Source: Phlegmacium glaucopus
Lineage: Eukaryota; Basidiomycota; Agaricomycetes; Agaricales; Cortinariaceae
Assembly (NCBI GenBank): GCA_015039465.1
Contig: MU130358.1
Coordinates: forward strand, 387,269-451,268
Direction: 5' to 3'
Length of the DNA: 64,000 nt
Shown here: one piece after another, positions 32,626 through 43,774 of the stretch
How the letters are laid out: every line of letters begins with the position of its first letter
Position numbering within the stretch: position 1 is the first letter of the stretch
Notes under the pieces: model-generated
Databases searched by the model: none
Seen by the model: the letters and a program-made list of their open reading frames with translations, nothing else
Told to the model about the DNA's origin: nothing
Program-made: the position numbers and the translations under genes

Positions 32626-35100
32626 GCGTGAGCATGTTTCCGTAAATTTCGCATATTTACTGTCTCTCAAAGGATATCACAGATCGGCGTTCCCACCATC
32701 ACTGCCGACTGGCGACAAGAGTTGACTGCTGACGTGCAACGCAGCGGGCAGTAACTCCATCTATCTGGTAATCTTCCTTCAGTTCAAACGGCCGAGATGG
32801 ATAGTCCATACATGTCGCAGTTGTGATTTGCAGAATTTAAAAATAAAATAGACGCCAGGCCATCGTAAGGGTAGGTAGGTATCGTGAGTCTTGTTTTGTT
32901 ACTAGAGCTTATTTTTCATGAATGCAAAGTAGCGATTGGTCCTAGCACTGCGTTTTTGAACGATGGGGGTTATCACCGTTTAAATCAATCGTTCTATTGC
33001 TTTCAAGAGTATCTGAAGTGAAAATCCACTGGACAGTGATCCAAGTTGCTGCGTTTCTCAAACTCTAGTTGGGTGGTTTCCTTATAAGAAAGTGCAAGCT
33101 GAAAGTAAATGCTAGTAAATGGTCATGTGCTCATTAGATTTTGGATGGCTATCACTGTGGGCTACTTGTCATGGACCTTCCAGGAAGGTGTTAGTCCGTA
33201 GTTTCTTTTAGTGTCGTTACGAGAAACTAGCTTAGCTAATACAAATTTATCAAGTTGCTCCAGTTCCCATGACGATGCAAAGAAACTAGGCTGGTTATGG
33301 CTGGTTAATTCAAATGTTTACGTTCCGAAGTAAATCGAACCTATATACATCGTGCCGGTTGAAATTAAAAGTCGAGTGTCGGAAATCACAATTCGGCGTA
33401 ACGGGCTGATGGCCTCCGAGAAAAACTACTCCTTTTGAACTTCAAAAATTTTAACGTTTGGATTGCAAAATGGAAGAACTTTGAAGCATTATGTTTTCTT
33501 CGAAAATCTTCCATTCTTCATCATGGTCCTTTTCAATCCAAAGCATTCCGATGCTTGCGCGTCGTCGTCATCCTTCAAGCACCTCCAAGATCGGATTGCG
33601 GAAATAACTTTATCGTTAAAGATCGTGACATCCCTGCTCTACAATGTACTAACGATATACAGAATATACCGTCCAAGTATATGTACATATACAATTTTCT
33701 CATCTCCCGATCTTCTCTCATGCCGTCTGACAATTCCTGGATTAGTCCGAGCAGCAGGAGTTGCCGAGCTTCCGGATAGCGCCACCCAGTTGGTCACGGT
33801 GAAGAATATATTCCTTAGGCTACCTGGTAGTTTTTAAAGTTCAGCACTTTCGGTCTCAATGACTTGGACTGAGGTGTGCTTTTGGGGAACAGACGGAAAT
33901 GACCGTTGGACAGTTTCCACATATAGTTGTACTTCTAACCTGGAATGTGGCGGCTTGAAACTCAATTCTTTGGAGTATGCATGTACTAGGATTAATATTA
34001 TCTTGCTACTTCCCTGACAAATCATTTCTTGTGCTTGTGATCAAGAAAAACTTCCATCTTCAGGTGACGAGTGCTTTTTTAGGCCTTCAAGATGACAACT
34101 TCATCTTAAAAAGGTCAATTTTCCTCTTATTATCTTTGTTCACATGGTGCTACCAAATTGCACCCGTTCACGAGAAGCTCTAGGAAGCTCTCAGCGGCAA
34201 TTGTGGCCAGATGACCTGCAGACTAAATATAAACAGGAAAAGCTTACAAACTTACTACTAGAGTGTGTTGAAAGATCTTCTTTCCTCACGTTCTTTGCGT
34301 GTGATTTTTTCGGAAGCTTCGTTGCAAAGTCCGTTGTCTTCTTTTAAAAAAACGTGTTCTACATATATCGCATTCTTCTTTCCTTAGACCACATGTGCAT
34401 TATATGAGATTGGTAAGGAGTGGTATGGATCCTTTCAAGTTTCCGCAGCCGACCCGATGATCGTTGAGATAACATATGTATCCGATGACATTGATCATTA
34501 ATCTAAGACTTCCACAACAACCGCTACAATGAAATTATTTAAACACTGATGCCAAGGGTCATTGGATCCTGAAATGACCCCTATGCACCAAAGTGCATAG
34601 AATCCGCGTTTCTTATTTCGGTTAAAATCCATACCAACCCAAATTTAAATGATCGGGGCCCGGATAAGGAGCGCTAGCGATTTCGCTATGAAATGAAATA
34701 AGATGGTACCAGCTTCTTTGGCCAAGTCTCAGAGCTCGGATAAGTGGAACAAGTGTGGCTTTAAATCGGGGAAGATGTATTTACTGGTGCATTGTGTGTA
34801 ACCACAATATCGAAACGTAATGACGCCGTGTCAAGATACGGGGGGCGGGAAGAAGTAACATATCAGAATCGCCAAAAAAAAGTCCGGTTCTAATCACAGA
34901 AGAGAAGGGGGATGCTCGGGCTTTACGGTAATCACAGATGTATATCTAGAGCAACAAATCCAAGATGGTTATGCGTATGTACAGTAATTAGAGTAGTCAT
35001 TGTCTTCAACATGTCATTGAGGTTGATCAATCAATGGCAAATATCACAGCGACACCGCCCAAATGATTGAAGAGATTTCGAACTTGAACCTTAAAAGCCA
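32626..35100. other. 2.5-kb gene-poor stretch
   Basis: Between the SHQ1 stop and the SLC35F6-like stop I find no supportable gene. The longest plus frames (33435-33837) lack motifs and the splice sites around them do not extend them. Base composition is A/T rich with dispersed short runs. The only structured piece is a pair of hairpins at 34556-34600. It could hold a long non-coding transcript or an old, unrecognisable repeat. Confidence 0.5.
34556..34600. repeat. Two tandem short hairpins
   Basis: GGGTCAT (34556-34562) pairs with ATGACCC (34574-34580) around an 11-base loop. Directly after it CTATGCAC (34581-34588) pairs with GTGCATAG (34593-34600) around a CAAA loop. Both stems are perfect. 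Function unknown. Confidence 0.6.
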
Positions 35101-37109
35101 TCAATCATGCTGACAAGGCGGGGTCTTGGCAATTGCATGCTCTCCTTCGGGTATAACATCGAAACCACTCTGTCCCAAATCAACCGGAAGTGCGGCTGTT
35201 TCGTCCAACGTGCCCGTCAAAAGTCCTTCTCTTTCCTCTTCATCTTCCAAGCGCACAGCCGGAGTATCAACATGGGGTCCTGCCAAACAAGGTGGAGGTT
35301 TGACAAGGTTGTTGAACAAGAACTATATATTCGCGCGTCAGCTGTCAATACATGGGAGGAACATAAAATATGATTTACCGTGCCATAACTAGCCGATGAA
35401 CAAGGACGCATCAGTTCCTGGAGACGACTGCAAGGAGTAGAGTGCTTACACAAGTAATGAGAACCCGAGGACTTGGAGGAGGGATATGGGGAACAGTAGC
35501 TTTTCCCAACCAAGACCAACACTGATAATCCAGATGGAAAGTGTTCTGCAGGTGTCAGTGAGAGAGCGTGCAGTTGCACTGACATGACGAGTAACGCTCA
35601 ATCCAAAAAAGTTGAACAAAGCTATGCTGACACAGATGACAAGTCCAGAATATAGAACGGATGGAGTATCGATCGTTTGATGCCAACCCCGTGGAAAGTC
35701 AAAGAAGGGTGACAAGGCAGAGACGGACGGGATAGCAAGGATTGGGATAAACATGAGGATTGAAATGGTTCCAAAAAGACCTTCATAGCCAACGGCAACA
35801 AGGGAGGATACGGAATATCGGCCTGCAAAATATGTTGAGCCTAAGAGAATAATACAAGACAGTTTGTCTGAATGTTCGTCGCGCACCCATGATCTTTTCT
35901 ATATTCTTAGTGTCAGCTTACGAGCTTCATGGGATACATGCGGAAACCGACCTTCGACAACGAATTGAGTAGCGGTGCTACAAAATTTGCCGAGTACATA
36001 TCAATAGGTGCATCACCGGAAGAAGATAGCGAGCATGTGTCACAAGAAGCAACGTAGACTTACAATACTTGCGCAAATAGAATAAAGAATATACCTTGAG
36101 GGAGGCATCGCGTATTGAAATTTTGATGTCAGAAGTCGGCAAGAAAAACTTACCGACAAGGACCCTGCCCAACTCGTCCTCATTGGTAGATCTTATCGGC
36201 GAACTATCACCTAGCGCTCGAGTTAACAGAGGCTTGACGATTTTGACAGCGTCTTTGATTAGCGAGCCGCTATAACCAACCAAGGCCACGCCTGACATGA
36301 CGATAATGAGTGATATCCATCTTGAGATCAACATGAGTCAAATTTAAACCATAGATCAGAATGGGTTACATACTGATAAAGCCAAAGGCGGCGGCGCAGG
36401 AATAGGACACTGAAGATGCCGACGAATAAGACAAGGGCTCCACGAGTCATTTGAAAAATTGAAACGGGTGTGTAGAGGAGGCCGATATTCATCAACTAGG
36501 AAATAAAAGTTAGGATGAATAAGGGTTTGGGGGGAGACTAACAGTAGTGCCCGTCAGATCGCAAGCCGCAGGGATCCATAGGAGGAGTACTTTCCAGCCA
36601 TGTAAAGGTCGCGGTGAATCAAACTTATCCGGTTCGGAATCTGTTTGGTGTACGGATGATTGTCGTGTTCTCAACCACGTGTATAGGACAGGAAGAAAAC
36701 CTGAGAAAACATATGGGATAAGTTGTTGAGTGAATGATTACCTAAATTGAACATACATAACATTTCTCCGACTAGTTCGGTTGTTGGAATGATATCAGTC
36801 TACGAGGTTAAAAAACCAGAGACGTACGGAACATTTGAAGCGTTTGCCAGACCGGCTGTTCATATAAAACATGATTCTTAGGATTAGGATCACTGCAATT
36901 CTCTACACATTGCATGTCCTAAAGAAGGTTGGTTGTAAGTAGTCAAGTAGTCAAGTTTTAGAATGATAGGAGCTTGCCTGCCATTTGGACCATAGAGAGT
37001 TACTTGAACCCTGATAAGAGGGTTAAGGATAGAGTATAAGGGGATAAGAGTATAATACCGTTAGAATCATGCCCCCCAGGAGGAAGGGGATGAAAAGGTT
37101 GGAAGGCAT
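35101..37109 (-). CDS. SLC35F6-like (C2orf18) DMT-superfamily transporter
   Basis: Ten-helix drug/metabolite transporter fold. The human homologue is lysosomal/mitochondrial; the substrate is not settled. The ATG at 37109 starts MPSNLFIPFLLGGMILTG, joining SSNSLWSKWQ|DMQCVENCSDPNPKNHVLYE. The family hallmark is the ..DNQC..NC..P....F.QP..QT.. block followed by membrane helices. Later exons give FLPVLYTW.., WKVLLLWIPAACDLTGTT, LMNIGLLYTPVSIFQMTRGA, LVLFVGIFSVLFLRRRLWLY, then SLIIVMSGVALVGYSGSLIK, VGYEGLFGTISILMFIPILA, VSIALFNFFGLSVTRHVSAT and ISVGLGWEKLL. The tail is hydrophilic and acidic (AVRLEDEEEREGLLTGTLDE), ending in TGA at 35103-35101. The dileucine-like EEREGLL near the C-terminus resembles vacuolar sorting signals (inference). 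At least eight exons. Confidence 0.85.
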
Positions 37110-37330
37110 ATTGGTTGACGATGGGAGGAAGCACAGAGTGTGGGCGACAGAGTGTGACTGTGACCGGAGATACATACTAAAATAATAAAGTGGTTCCCAG
37201 GGAGAAGCGAGATCTGAGTTCCCGGTCCAGATCTGAGTGGAAACGACTGAGCGTGCTTCTAATCCCAAACGCTTTTTATGCAGATGCCTTTAGTCTTTCC
37301 GCCTCTCCTTCCCCCTCCCACTCATAACAA
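37110..37330. promoter_or_regulatory. Divergent promoter SLC35F6-like / arrestin-like
   Basis: 221 bases between the two ATGs. Pyrimidine-rich tract CCTCTCCTTCCCCCTCCCAC (37302-37321) just upstream of the arrestin-like ATG, a common core-promoter feature in basidiomycetes. Confidence 0.45.
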
Positions 37331-39437
37331 ATGGTCCATCTCACTTTGTCCTCAACAAAAGGTTCTTCTTCCCTCATTATAACCAGCTTTTTACTCACTT
37401 CATTCAAGGCAACCAAGGCCTTCGTTGGTTTCCATACACAGGCTATCTCGGTTTAACACCAATTCGCGTAGAAGGAGGTCAGCATTTTCCTGCTTTATAT
37501 GAAATATTTGTTCATCCATCCCATGTAGCTGTACGGACAAAGATGGATTCAGACCTCAAACTTTTGTCCGCAAAGTCAATAACCGTCTCAGTCAAGTGCT
37601 ATGAGACGCGAGTAGGTCGTATCAACAATATTCAGTCCAATGTCCTCGTAGACTATACAAAAACCCTTTGGTCGAAACAAGACGACGTCGAGTTTGAGCA
37701 GATTGGCAACTTGGACTTTCCTTTCCGAATATCAATACCTGCCAAAGTTGCTGGCTTTAGTACAGCTGCTTTTGTTGATTATCGGTGTATGTGGAGGATC
37801 GAGGCTGGTACGTGTTCTCCTTCCTATATTTTGATTATTGCTCACCCAGTCTTTCCAATAGTCCTCAACCATGTACCCATATGCGGTGTTGGTGTCCGTC
37901 AGATTCGACATTTCGAACTCCCTCTTGTACGATATGATGTCCCTATATACTCATCAATAACACCCCATGGTCCACCTTTGCTTAATCAACAAACCAATAA
38001 ACCTCGCGCTCCACGTATACGATATTCTATTAATTCTCCTCAAGTCCCCATCGGCCCGCTTGACCTTGTCCCCATTTCTATCCATCTGCTACCCGTTGAT
38101 CACGGTGTCTCAATACGTAGCGCCAGTGTCATCGTTGAACGTCGTATACAATTGCACGACCAAGTCCCGAACGCCTCTGGTTCCATATCCGTCCCTCAAA
38201 CACCCACAACCCTCCGATCAGCCTCCTCGTCGTCATCTTCCCCCAAGCAGTCGCCGGGCCCATGTTTTCCTAAGTCTTCATATTTCCAAGAAGACCCACT
38301 GCCCGACGCAGTGTCTTCCACGCCTTCTCTATCCTCTTCTATTCCCACCATCACTCCCGACACCGCCTCTTCCATTTCTCTAACGATAGCCTCGGAATCA
38401 ACTCCCCTCTTACATCCCAATTTGCCCAGTTCCACCAAGTTGGTCGTTAACCCTGTTACCGGGACGGAGTCCTCCGGCACGCTTTACCGTGATGAGAATG
38501 GCGTGTGGAGTCGAACATTGACAATACAATGGCCAGCTGTCAAGTCTCATAGTTTGTGGGCCATTGGAGAAACCATTTCTTCAGACCTTGTTTCTGTTAA
38601 ATATTTTGTTCGTACTAAGGTACGTGTTTTTTTCCCCAGTCGTTCAATCCCCTCCTGACCTCTCCCGCTCTCAAATTTTAGATCGTCGTTTCTTTCTCGT
38701 CTGGTACAGAGTCAATCGACCTTGCGGATCAAGAACTCCTGGTCGTATCCACCAATGAAGCTGAACGGCAACTTGCTCTTGCAAAGTACAACGAGCGATA
38801 CGAATTCGCTTCTGTCCAAAATACCGCACGTTCAAAATCCAAATCTCCCCGACGCTCGCGTCCTTATCCAGGAGAGCCTTTACCTCCCACACCAGTCATC
38901 CGTGACAGTACCAATTCTTCCTCTACGCCTTGCAAAAGCAAAACCCGCAGTCGACGTCCACATACAAGCGCCGGGCCGCGTGATAAACCCATGAGTTTTG
39001 CATATGGGCGCCCACGTGAAGACGGCGGCGGGTCGTCACCAACAAATATGTCTGGAGAAGATATAGTTTCAAGTAATAATGGTCAGGGAAATGGTATTTC
39101 AGGTTCAAAGCGGCGGTCAGAACTCGTGATTCCAAATACTACACTGCGGCCCGAGAGCAGAGATTCGGCTGCAAAACAGCCGCGGATTGATGGATGGAAA
39201 CCGAATTTTTGGCCGCCGACGCTTGCTCCGAGGGCTATGAAGGGTGCGACTAGTGGCAGTAGCGCGAGTACGACGGCAAGTTCGTCGAGTATCTCGAGTA
39301 GTAGTCCGGAGGAAGATTTGGGGCATACAAGTGCTATGCAAGAGTGGCAGCAAGAGTTGGCGAAGATTGAGGTAAAGACTCGAAAGTCAACTGATTTTCT
39401 TGGCTTTTTCAAGAGGAAGAGGTCTGATCAAGGGTAG
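37331..39437 (+). CDS. Arrestin-like (N) domain protein
   Basis: Alpha-arrestin-type protein; such proteins adapt ubiquitin ligases to membrane transporters in fungi. The ATG at 37331 starts MVHLTLSSTK, and short introns join GNQGLRWFPYTGYLGLTPIR and VEG|AVRTKMDSDLKLLSAKSITV. The arrestin_N beta-sandwich reads SVKCYETRVGRINNIQSNVL, LDFPFRISIPAKVAGFSTAA and FVDYRCMWRIEA. Arrestin_C-like strands lie in a second exon (IRYSINSPQVPIGPLDLVPI; RSASVIVERRIQLHDQ; GVWSRTLTIQWPAVKSHSLW; ISSDLVSVKYFVRTK). Ser/Pro-rich low complexity splits that domain (about 38190-38470) and a long disordered tail ends at TAG 39435-39437. No PPxY motif for Rsp5 binding is obvious; PLPPTP (about 38880) is only Pro rich. 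It belongs to a group widespread in Agaricomycetes without a named member. Confidence 0.75.
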
Positions 39438-40360
39438 TGGCTGTACCATGATATTTCACAGATTATCCATTGCAATAATTTATTTCGCCATCATGCAATA
39501 CTTAGCTTACTTAGACTCGGAGTACTAATTAATTATGTGTGACTGTGACAGTTATATCCTTTGTCTCTGAGTTGCGATGTCGAGCTTTCCATGGGTCAGG
39601 TTTACTGGTTTCTCATTAGCTCGTGGGTCTTTTAATTCGAGGTCACAAACATGCTCATATCTCACAAAATGTCTTCTCGCCTGCCTTGCTTCTTACCTTG
39701 CGGTCGCTTCAAATGCAATCTTACATGCTTCTATCTACACCATTTTTCATTCTGGAACTTGGAACTTATTCTTGCACTTCGCTACTTCCTAATGCTTCGC
39801 GAATACGCCAATGGACAACTGGCTACATATGCATGTGTACTTATGTGTCTATGATCGTTGATCATCTTTGGGTTGTGCTTGCATTGTGCTTGGGTCTCTT
39901 GATCTAGTAATGGGTGTAGGCTATACGATTATGAAAGGTTCGTCTTTTTCGGACCTCTTCTCGTTTTCACGTGTTGGACTAAAAGCTTCATCTCTTAGCC
40001 ACAACGCCAACGGAAGCACAACTATACAATGTGGGTTACACCATACAATCCTTGTTCGGTTCTTCTTTTCTTTCCAATTTGTGGCTGCACTAGTCGCAGG
40101 AATGATGGCGATATAGACGATATAGACTTGGGATATACTGTGCTTCCCTGTTTTTCAGTTGCCACTCTTCTTTTTGGCAATTATACCGCTTCTCTTTGCT
40201 GTTACCCCACCTCTACACTTTCCTCTTCTCCCTTGTCCCACTTCCTTAAGAGACTCTATCATGCAGTTGCGCCCAGCTTCTGGAGCCAAATGCTTCTACA
40301 GTCTATTTATATTTAAAGGAAACCTTCGTCATCGGACTAAACTAATGAACTTAATAGGAA
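39438..40360. other. Non-coding stretch after arrestin-like gene
   Basis: About 920 bases, T-rich on the plus strand. Three overlapping frames give hydrophobic peptides (Leu/Phe/Cys/Ser), as any T-rich DNA does. No start/splice chain could be built with confidence. It may be the 5' leader or promoter of the small ORF at 40361. Confidence 0.45.
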
Positions 40361-40757
40361 ATGGCACCCGATTTGAGGCGTAAAGTCGATGCAGCCCGAC
40401 TGGGCCGGTTAGCTCGAGAAGCAGAGATAAAGAAACAGGCCGATGCCCAGGTCAGTTGTAGTTCGCTTCCTTGCTTGTGTATCCAAAAACCCCGCTTCCT
40501 TTTTGGCACTTTCTTCTGCTTTGAAATTTGATAGAAACAATCAAACCCATTCATGGCTAGACTAATTCCCGCTATCAACGCTATCTCAATCATCGGTTTT
40601 CTTTCTTTTTTTGGCGTTTTACAGATATTTATTTACCTTGTGCTCCACTGCGAGGCGATGGTTTGACCCTCCGCTAATCACGTTGTTTTAACAGACAATT
40701 CCCGAATCAGATGGAGAGGCGACGAAACCTATCTGGGCCAATCCGCCTTCAAAATAA
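40361..40757 (+). CDS. Small two-exon ORF, function unknown
   Basis: ATG 40361 gives MAPDLRRKVDAARLGRLARE and AEIKKQADAQ up to a GTCAGT donor (about 40450). A TTTTAACAG acceptor (about 40695) joins TIPESDGEATKPIWANPPSK, TAA 40755-40757. The product would be about 50 residues: a basic amphipathic helix and a short acidic/Pro tail. The intron would be about 245 bases, long for this window, and the start follows an in-frame TAG preceded by an acceptor-like TTAATAG, so it could be the last exons of a longer gene whose 5' exons I could not find. I do not recognise the family. Confidence 0.35.
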
Positions 40758-41625
40758 GCCCACCGAGATTGCGCATCGATGCATCCATTCTTAAAAAATT
40801 GCTGCGTTGTTCTTCATCCCCTCTTGTCAAATCTCCTATAGCATTTTCATCCTTCTTTTTTTCTTTCGTTGATCTCGGGTTTCACCACCTTATCTTTTCG
40901 CTCTATCTTCGTTATCAGAAAACCACATATACATCTTGTGTATCATAACATTCTTCGTTTTATGATATCGATCTACGGCAAGGAATTACATCATAACCAT
41001 CGGCAGATGGCGGTCAGATGACGATAATAATAAATCTTTTTAAACGTTAACTGCTTAGGTTAAGTTAAAGCCTAGTATGGCAATGCAATTGCAGGGAGAT
41101 TAGTAGCCTAAATAAATCCGACGCAGGTAGTCTTTCTTCAGAACGAGAAGCCTGAAAGGGTGCTAAGCTTCTGCTTCTTTCCTGACTACCTCTGAAGAAT
41201 TTATTTATTGTCCATCTTCGCCGCCCACTGGCAGCAATCGAAGTTCTTCTTTGATATGTTTGATAATTGCATGTGACTTGGAGAACATTGCATAATTATG
41301 GATATTTATGCAAGGCAAGCAACTGCGCAATGCACCGCGTACTACGGCTCCGATGGGAACGAGGAAGCTTCCCGTATTCTCGCAGAAGAACACTGTTGGC
41401 CACACAGACTTTTCTCCGTAGAGATATTTTTTCGTGATACACAAATCGTATTATAAATTCTAAACTAGAATAGTTCATCGTCGGTCAACTCGGTCGACCA
41501 TGCATATAGCTGAAACCCTTGCGTAATATTACTCCAGCCACCTTATGTAATCACCTTGCTGTATGAGAACATCTTTCTTTCTGACTCTCATCAGCTGCAT
41601 CTCACCACAACTCAGTGTTCACGAT
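40758..41625. other. Transition from genic block to repeat-rich block
   Basis: About 870 bases with no firm gene. A minus-strand frame at 41205-41444 (containing FFCENTGSFLVPIGAVVRGA then LRSCLPCINI) looks protein-like in composition, but has no family I recognise and no splice partners; it may be an exon remnant. The direct upstream flank of the NLR-like relic begins near 41560. Confidence 0.4.
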
Positions 41626-43774
41626 ATGAAGCCCATTTTTAAGAATATTGACAAGTCCAAGAAATCAAAATATTCATCTCCGACCATCAACGATGCTCTG
41701 GGTTCAAGCTCCGAACCAACAGCTTCGACGTCGACCATCAAAACAAGCACCGCTGGTCCTATGTTACCCGCTCCCGCTAGTGCTGCGGCTGCAAGCGCAC
41801 AAGGTATTCAAGTCACTGGCGTTACTGTGAGCGTCCAACTTCGCCCATCGTATCCTTAAGCATTTAATCATCGTCGTCGATCAGCCCTCATATAACCTAG
41901 AGTCTACTTCGGTTTCCACTTGGGCGATCAGTGATCTTGCTCCTATAAGCATTCCAGCCGCTGGCGTTAATATGAGTGTTCAATTTAGTCCATCATATCC
42001 ATTGCTATACTCAATTCATCCTCGTCGGTCAGAGTGACCATGAACTCCAAGTCTCTGCTTCGGTTTCCGCTCCTGTAGCGCATCCGGAAGGAGATTCCTC
42101 GTTTGATGCCGTAATGCAATTGGGATCCAAAGAATCGGAACGAAATTCCTCCGTGAGTTGCTCACGTGTGTTCTCGGCTTTCGCTGATGATGATCAGCAG
42201 GCTCAACAACCTGTCTCGGGTCTCTTTTCGAATGCCCAGAATATCCTCATTACTGGTGGTATTTTTGTAAGTCTTTCTCGTAGGTTGTGTGCATGACTCA
42301 GCAATAATTTTACATATAGAACAATGTCAATAGTCCCTGCCAATTCTGGTGAAGGACAGATGAAGATCCCTGTAGCTCAGAAGCCCAACTCCAGTCCAAT
42401 CTTTACTGGATGGAAAGATATACTCAATAAACTTGGAAAGATTTTTGTTCATTGTGCTACTAAAAGACTGATGTCTAGGTGCTTGTGTCTCCTCTGGGGA
42501 CTGGGGGAGACCCAGATTTGTCTCAAGTTCATAGAAGAAATGTCTGAAAAGTAAGGGTTTTTACTTTGCCATTCACAACCACTGAATTTGTTTCTTGTTA
42601 GTTTTTCACATGTGTTCTGGGTTGATGCCTCCTCTGAGGAGAGCATTAAAATGTCTCTCAAGGGCATATCTGGCCTTCCTGCTGCACAAGATTTGCATGT
42701 GGATGGCTCAGTTGAGTCTGTCATTCAGTGGATATCTTCTCTCCAATAAGAATGGTTGATTGTGTTTGATAATGCTGATGATCCTCCTTTAGAGGTGGTG
42801 GACAAGTTCATACCTCCAGGTAACAGAGGTAATATTCTGATTACTAGCAGAAACCAATCCATGGGAAGGATTGTATCATCTGAGAACAAAATTGAGATCA
42901 AAGAGATGGAGGTACCAGATGCTATAACTCTACTGCTCAAGGCCAGCTGTATGGATCCATTGCCTGAGCATCTACAAGCTGGCAAAAGATTGTGACTGAA
43001 CTTGGCTGCATTCCTCTTGCTATTGATCATGCTGGGGCCTATATTGAGGCTGGGAAATGTGATATTGATGAATATCTGAGGCAATTCTCAGTGCATTGTC
43101 AGGCTCTTATGTCAGATGCTACATTCACAGGGGCATCAAAATATAATAAATCAGTGTATGGGACTTGGGATCTTTCTTTTAAAGAAATAGAAAGGAGGGC
43201 TGGTGGACATTCCACTGCTGGAGATGCACAAGCAGCCCAGGCTGCAATCCTAATTCTTCAAATATGTCCTTTCTATCATCATAGCAATATTTCTATAGAC
43301 ATGTTCCGATCTGCTGCTGAGGAGGCCATGGAATATGCTGAGAGTTACATAGATGAGAAGTTACCTCAGGCACTTCACTAGATCATGCTCTGCTTGGGTT
43401 GAATAATGATGGTCACTGGGATGAGTTCATATTTGGACAAGGGATTAGTGTCCTTCTCTCATTTTCCTTGATAAAAAGAGGACAATCATCTAAAATGTTG
43501 TATGTTCATCCTCTGGTGCACTACTGGAGTCGGGAGAGAATGTCAAAAGCTGAGCAGCAAAGAATGTGTCAGATGGGAAGCATAATTTTGTCTTGTGCAA
43601 TTGCATGGAGATTTGAAAGTCAGGATTATGCACTGCAACAATTGATTTTTCCACATATTAAGGCAATTGAGTTGCATGAAAGGCAGATAGGATGTATTGA
43701 GCATTACTATGATGACAAATGGAGTAATTTTTCCTTAGTAATGGGGAAGAATGGAGACTGGAACAATGCAGCAC

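Noticed and set aside
33463..33837. Possible small secreted or membrane protein gene
   Set aside because: No signal peptide with good start, no splice signals, composition like the surrounding non-coding DNA.
39577..40316. Membrane-protein gene with several hydrophobic frames
   Set aside because: Three overlapping frames are all hydrophobic because the strand is T-rich; no consistent exon chain.
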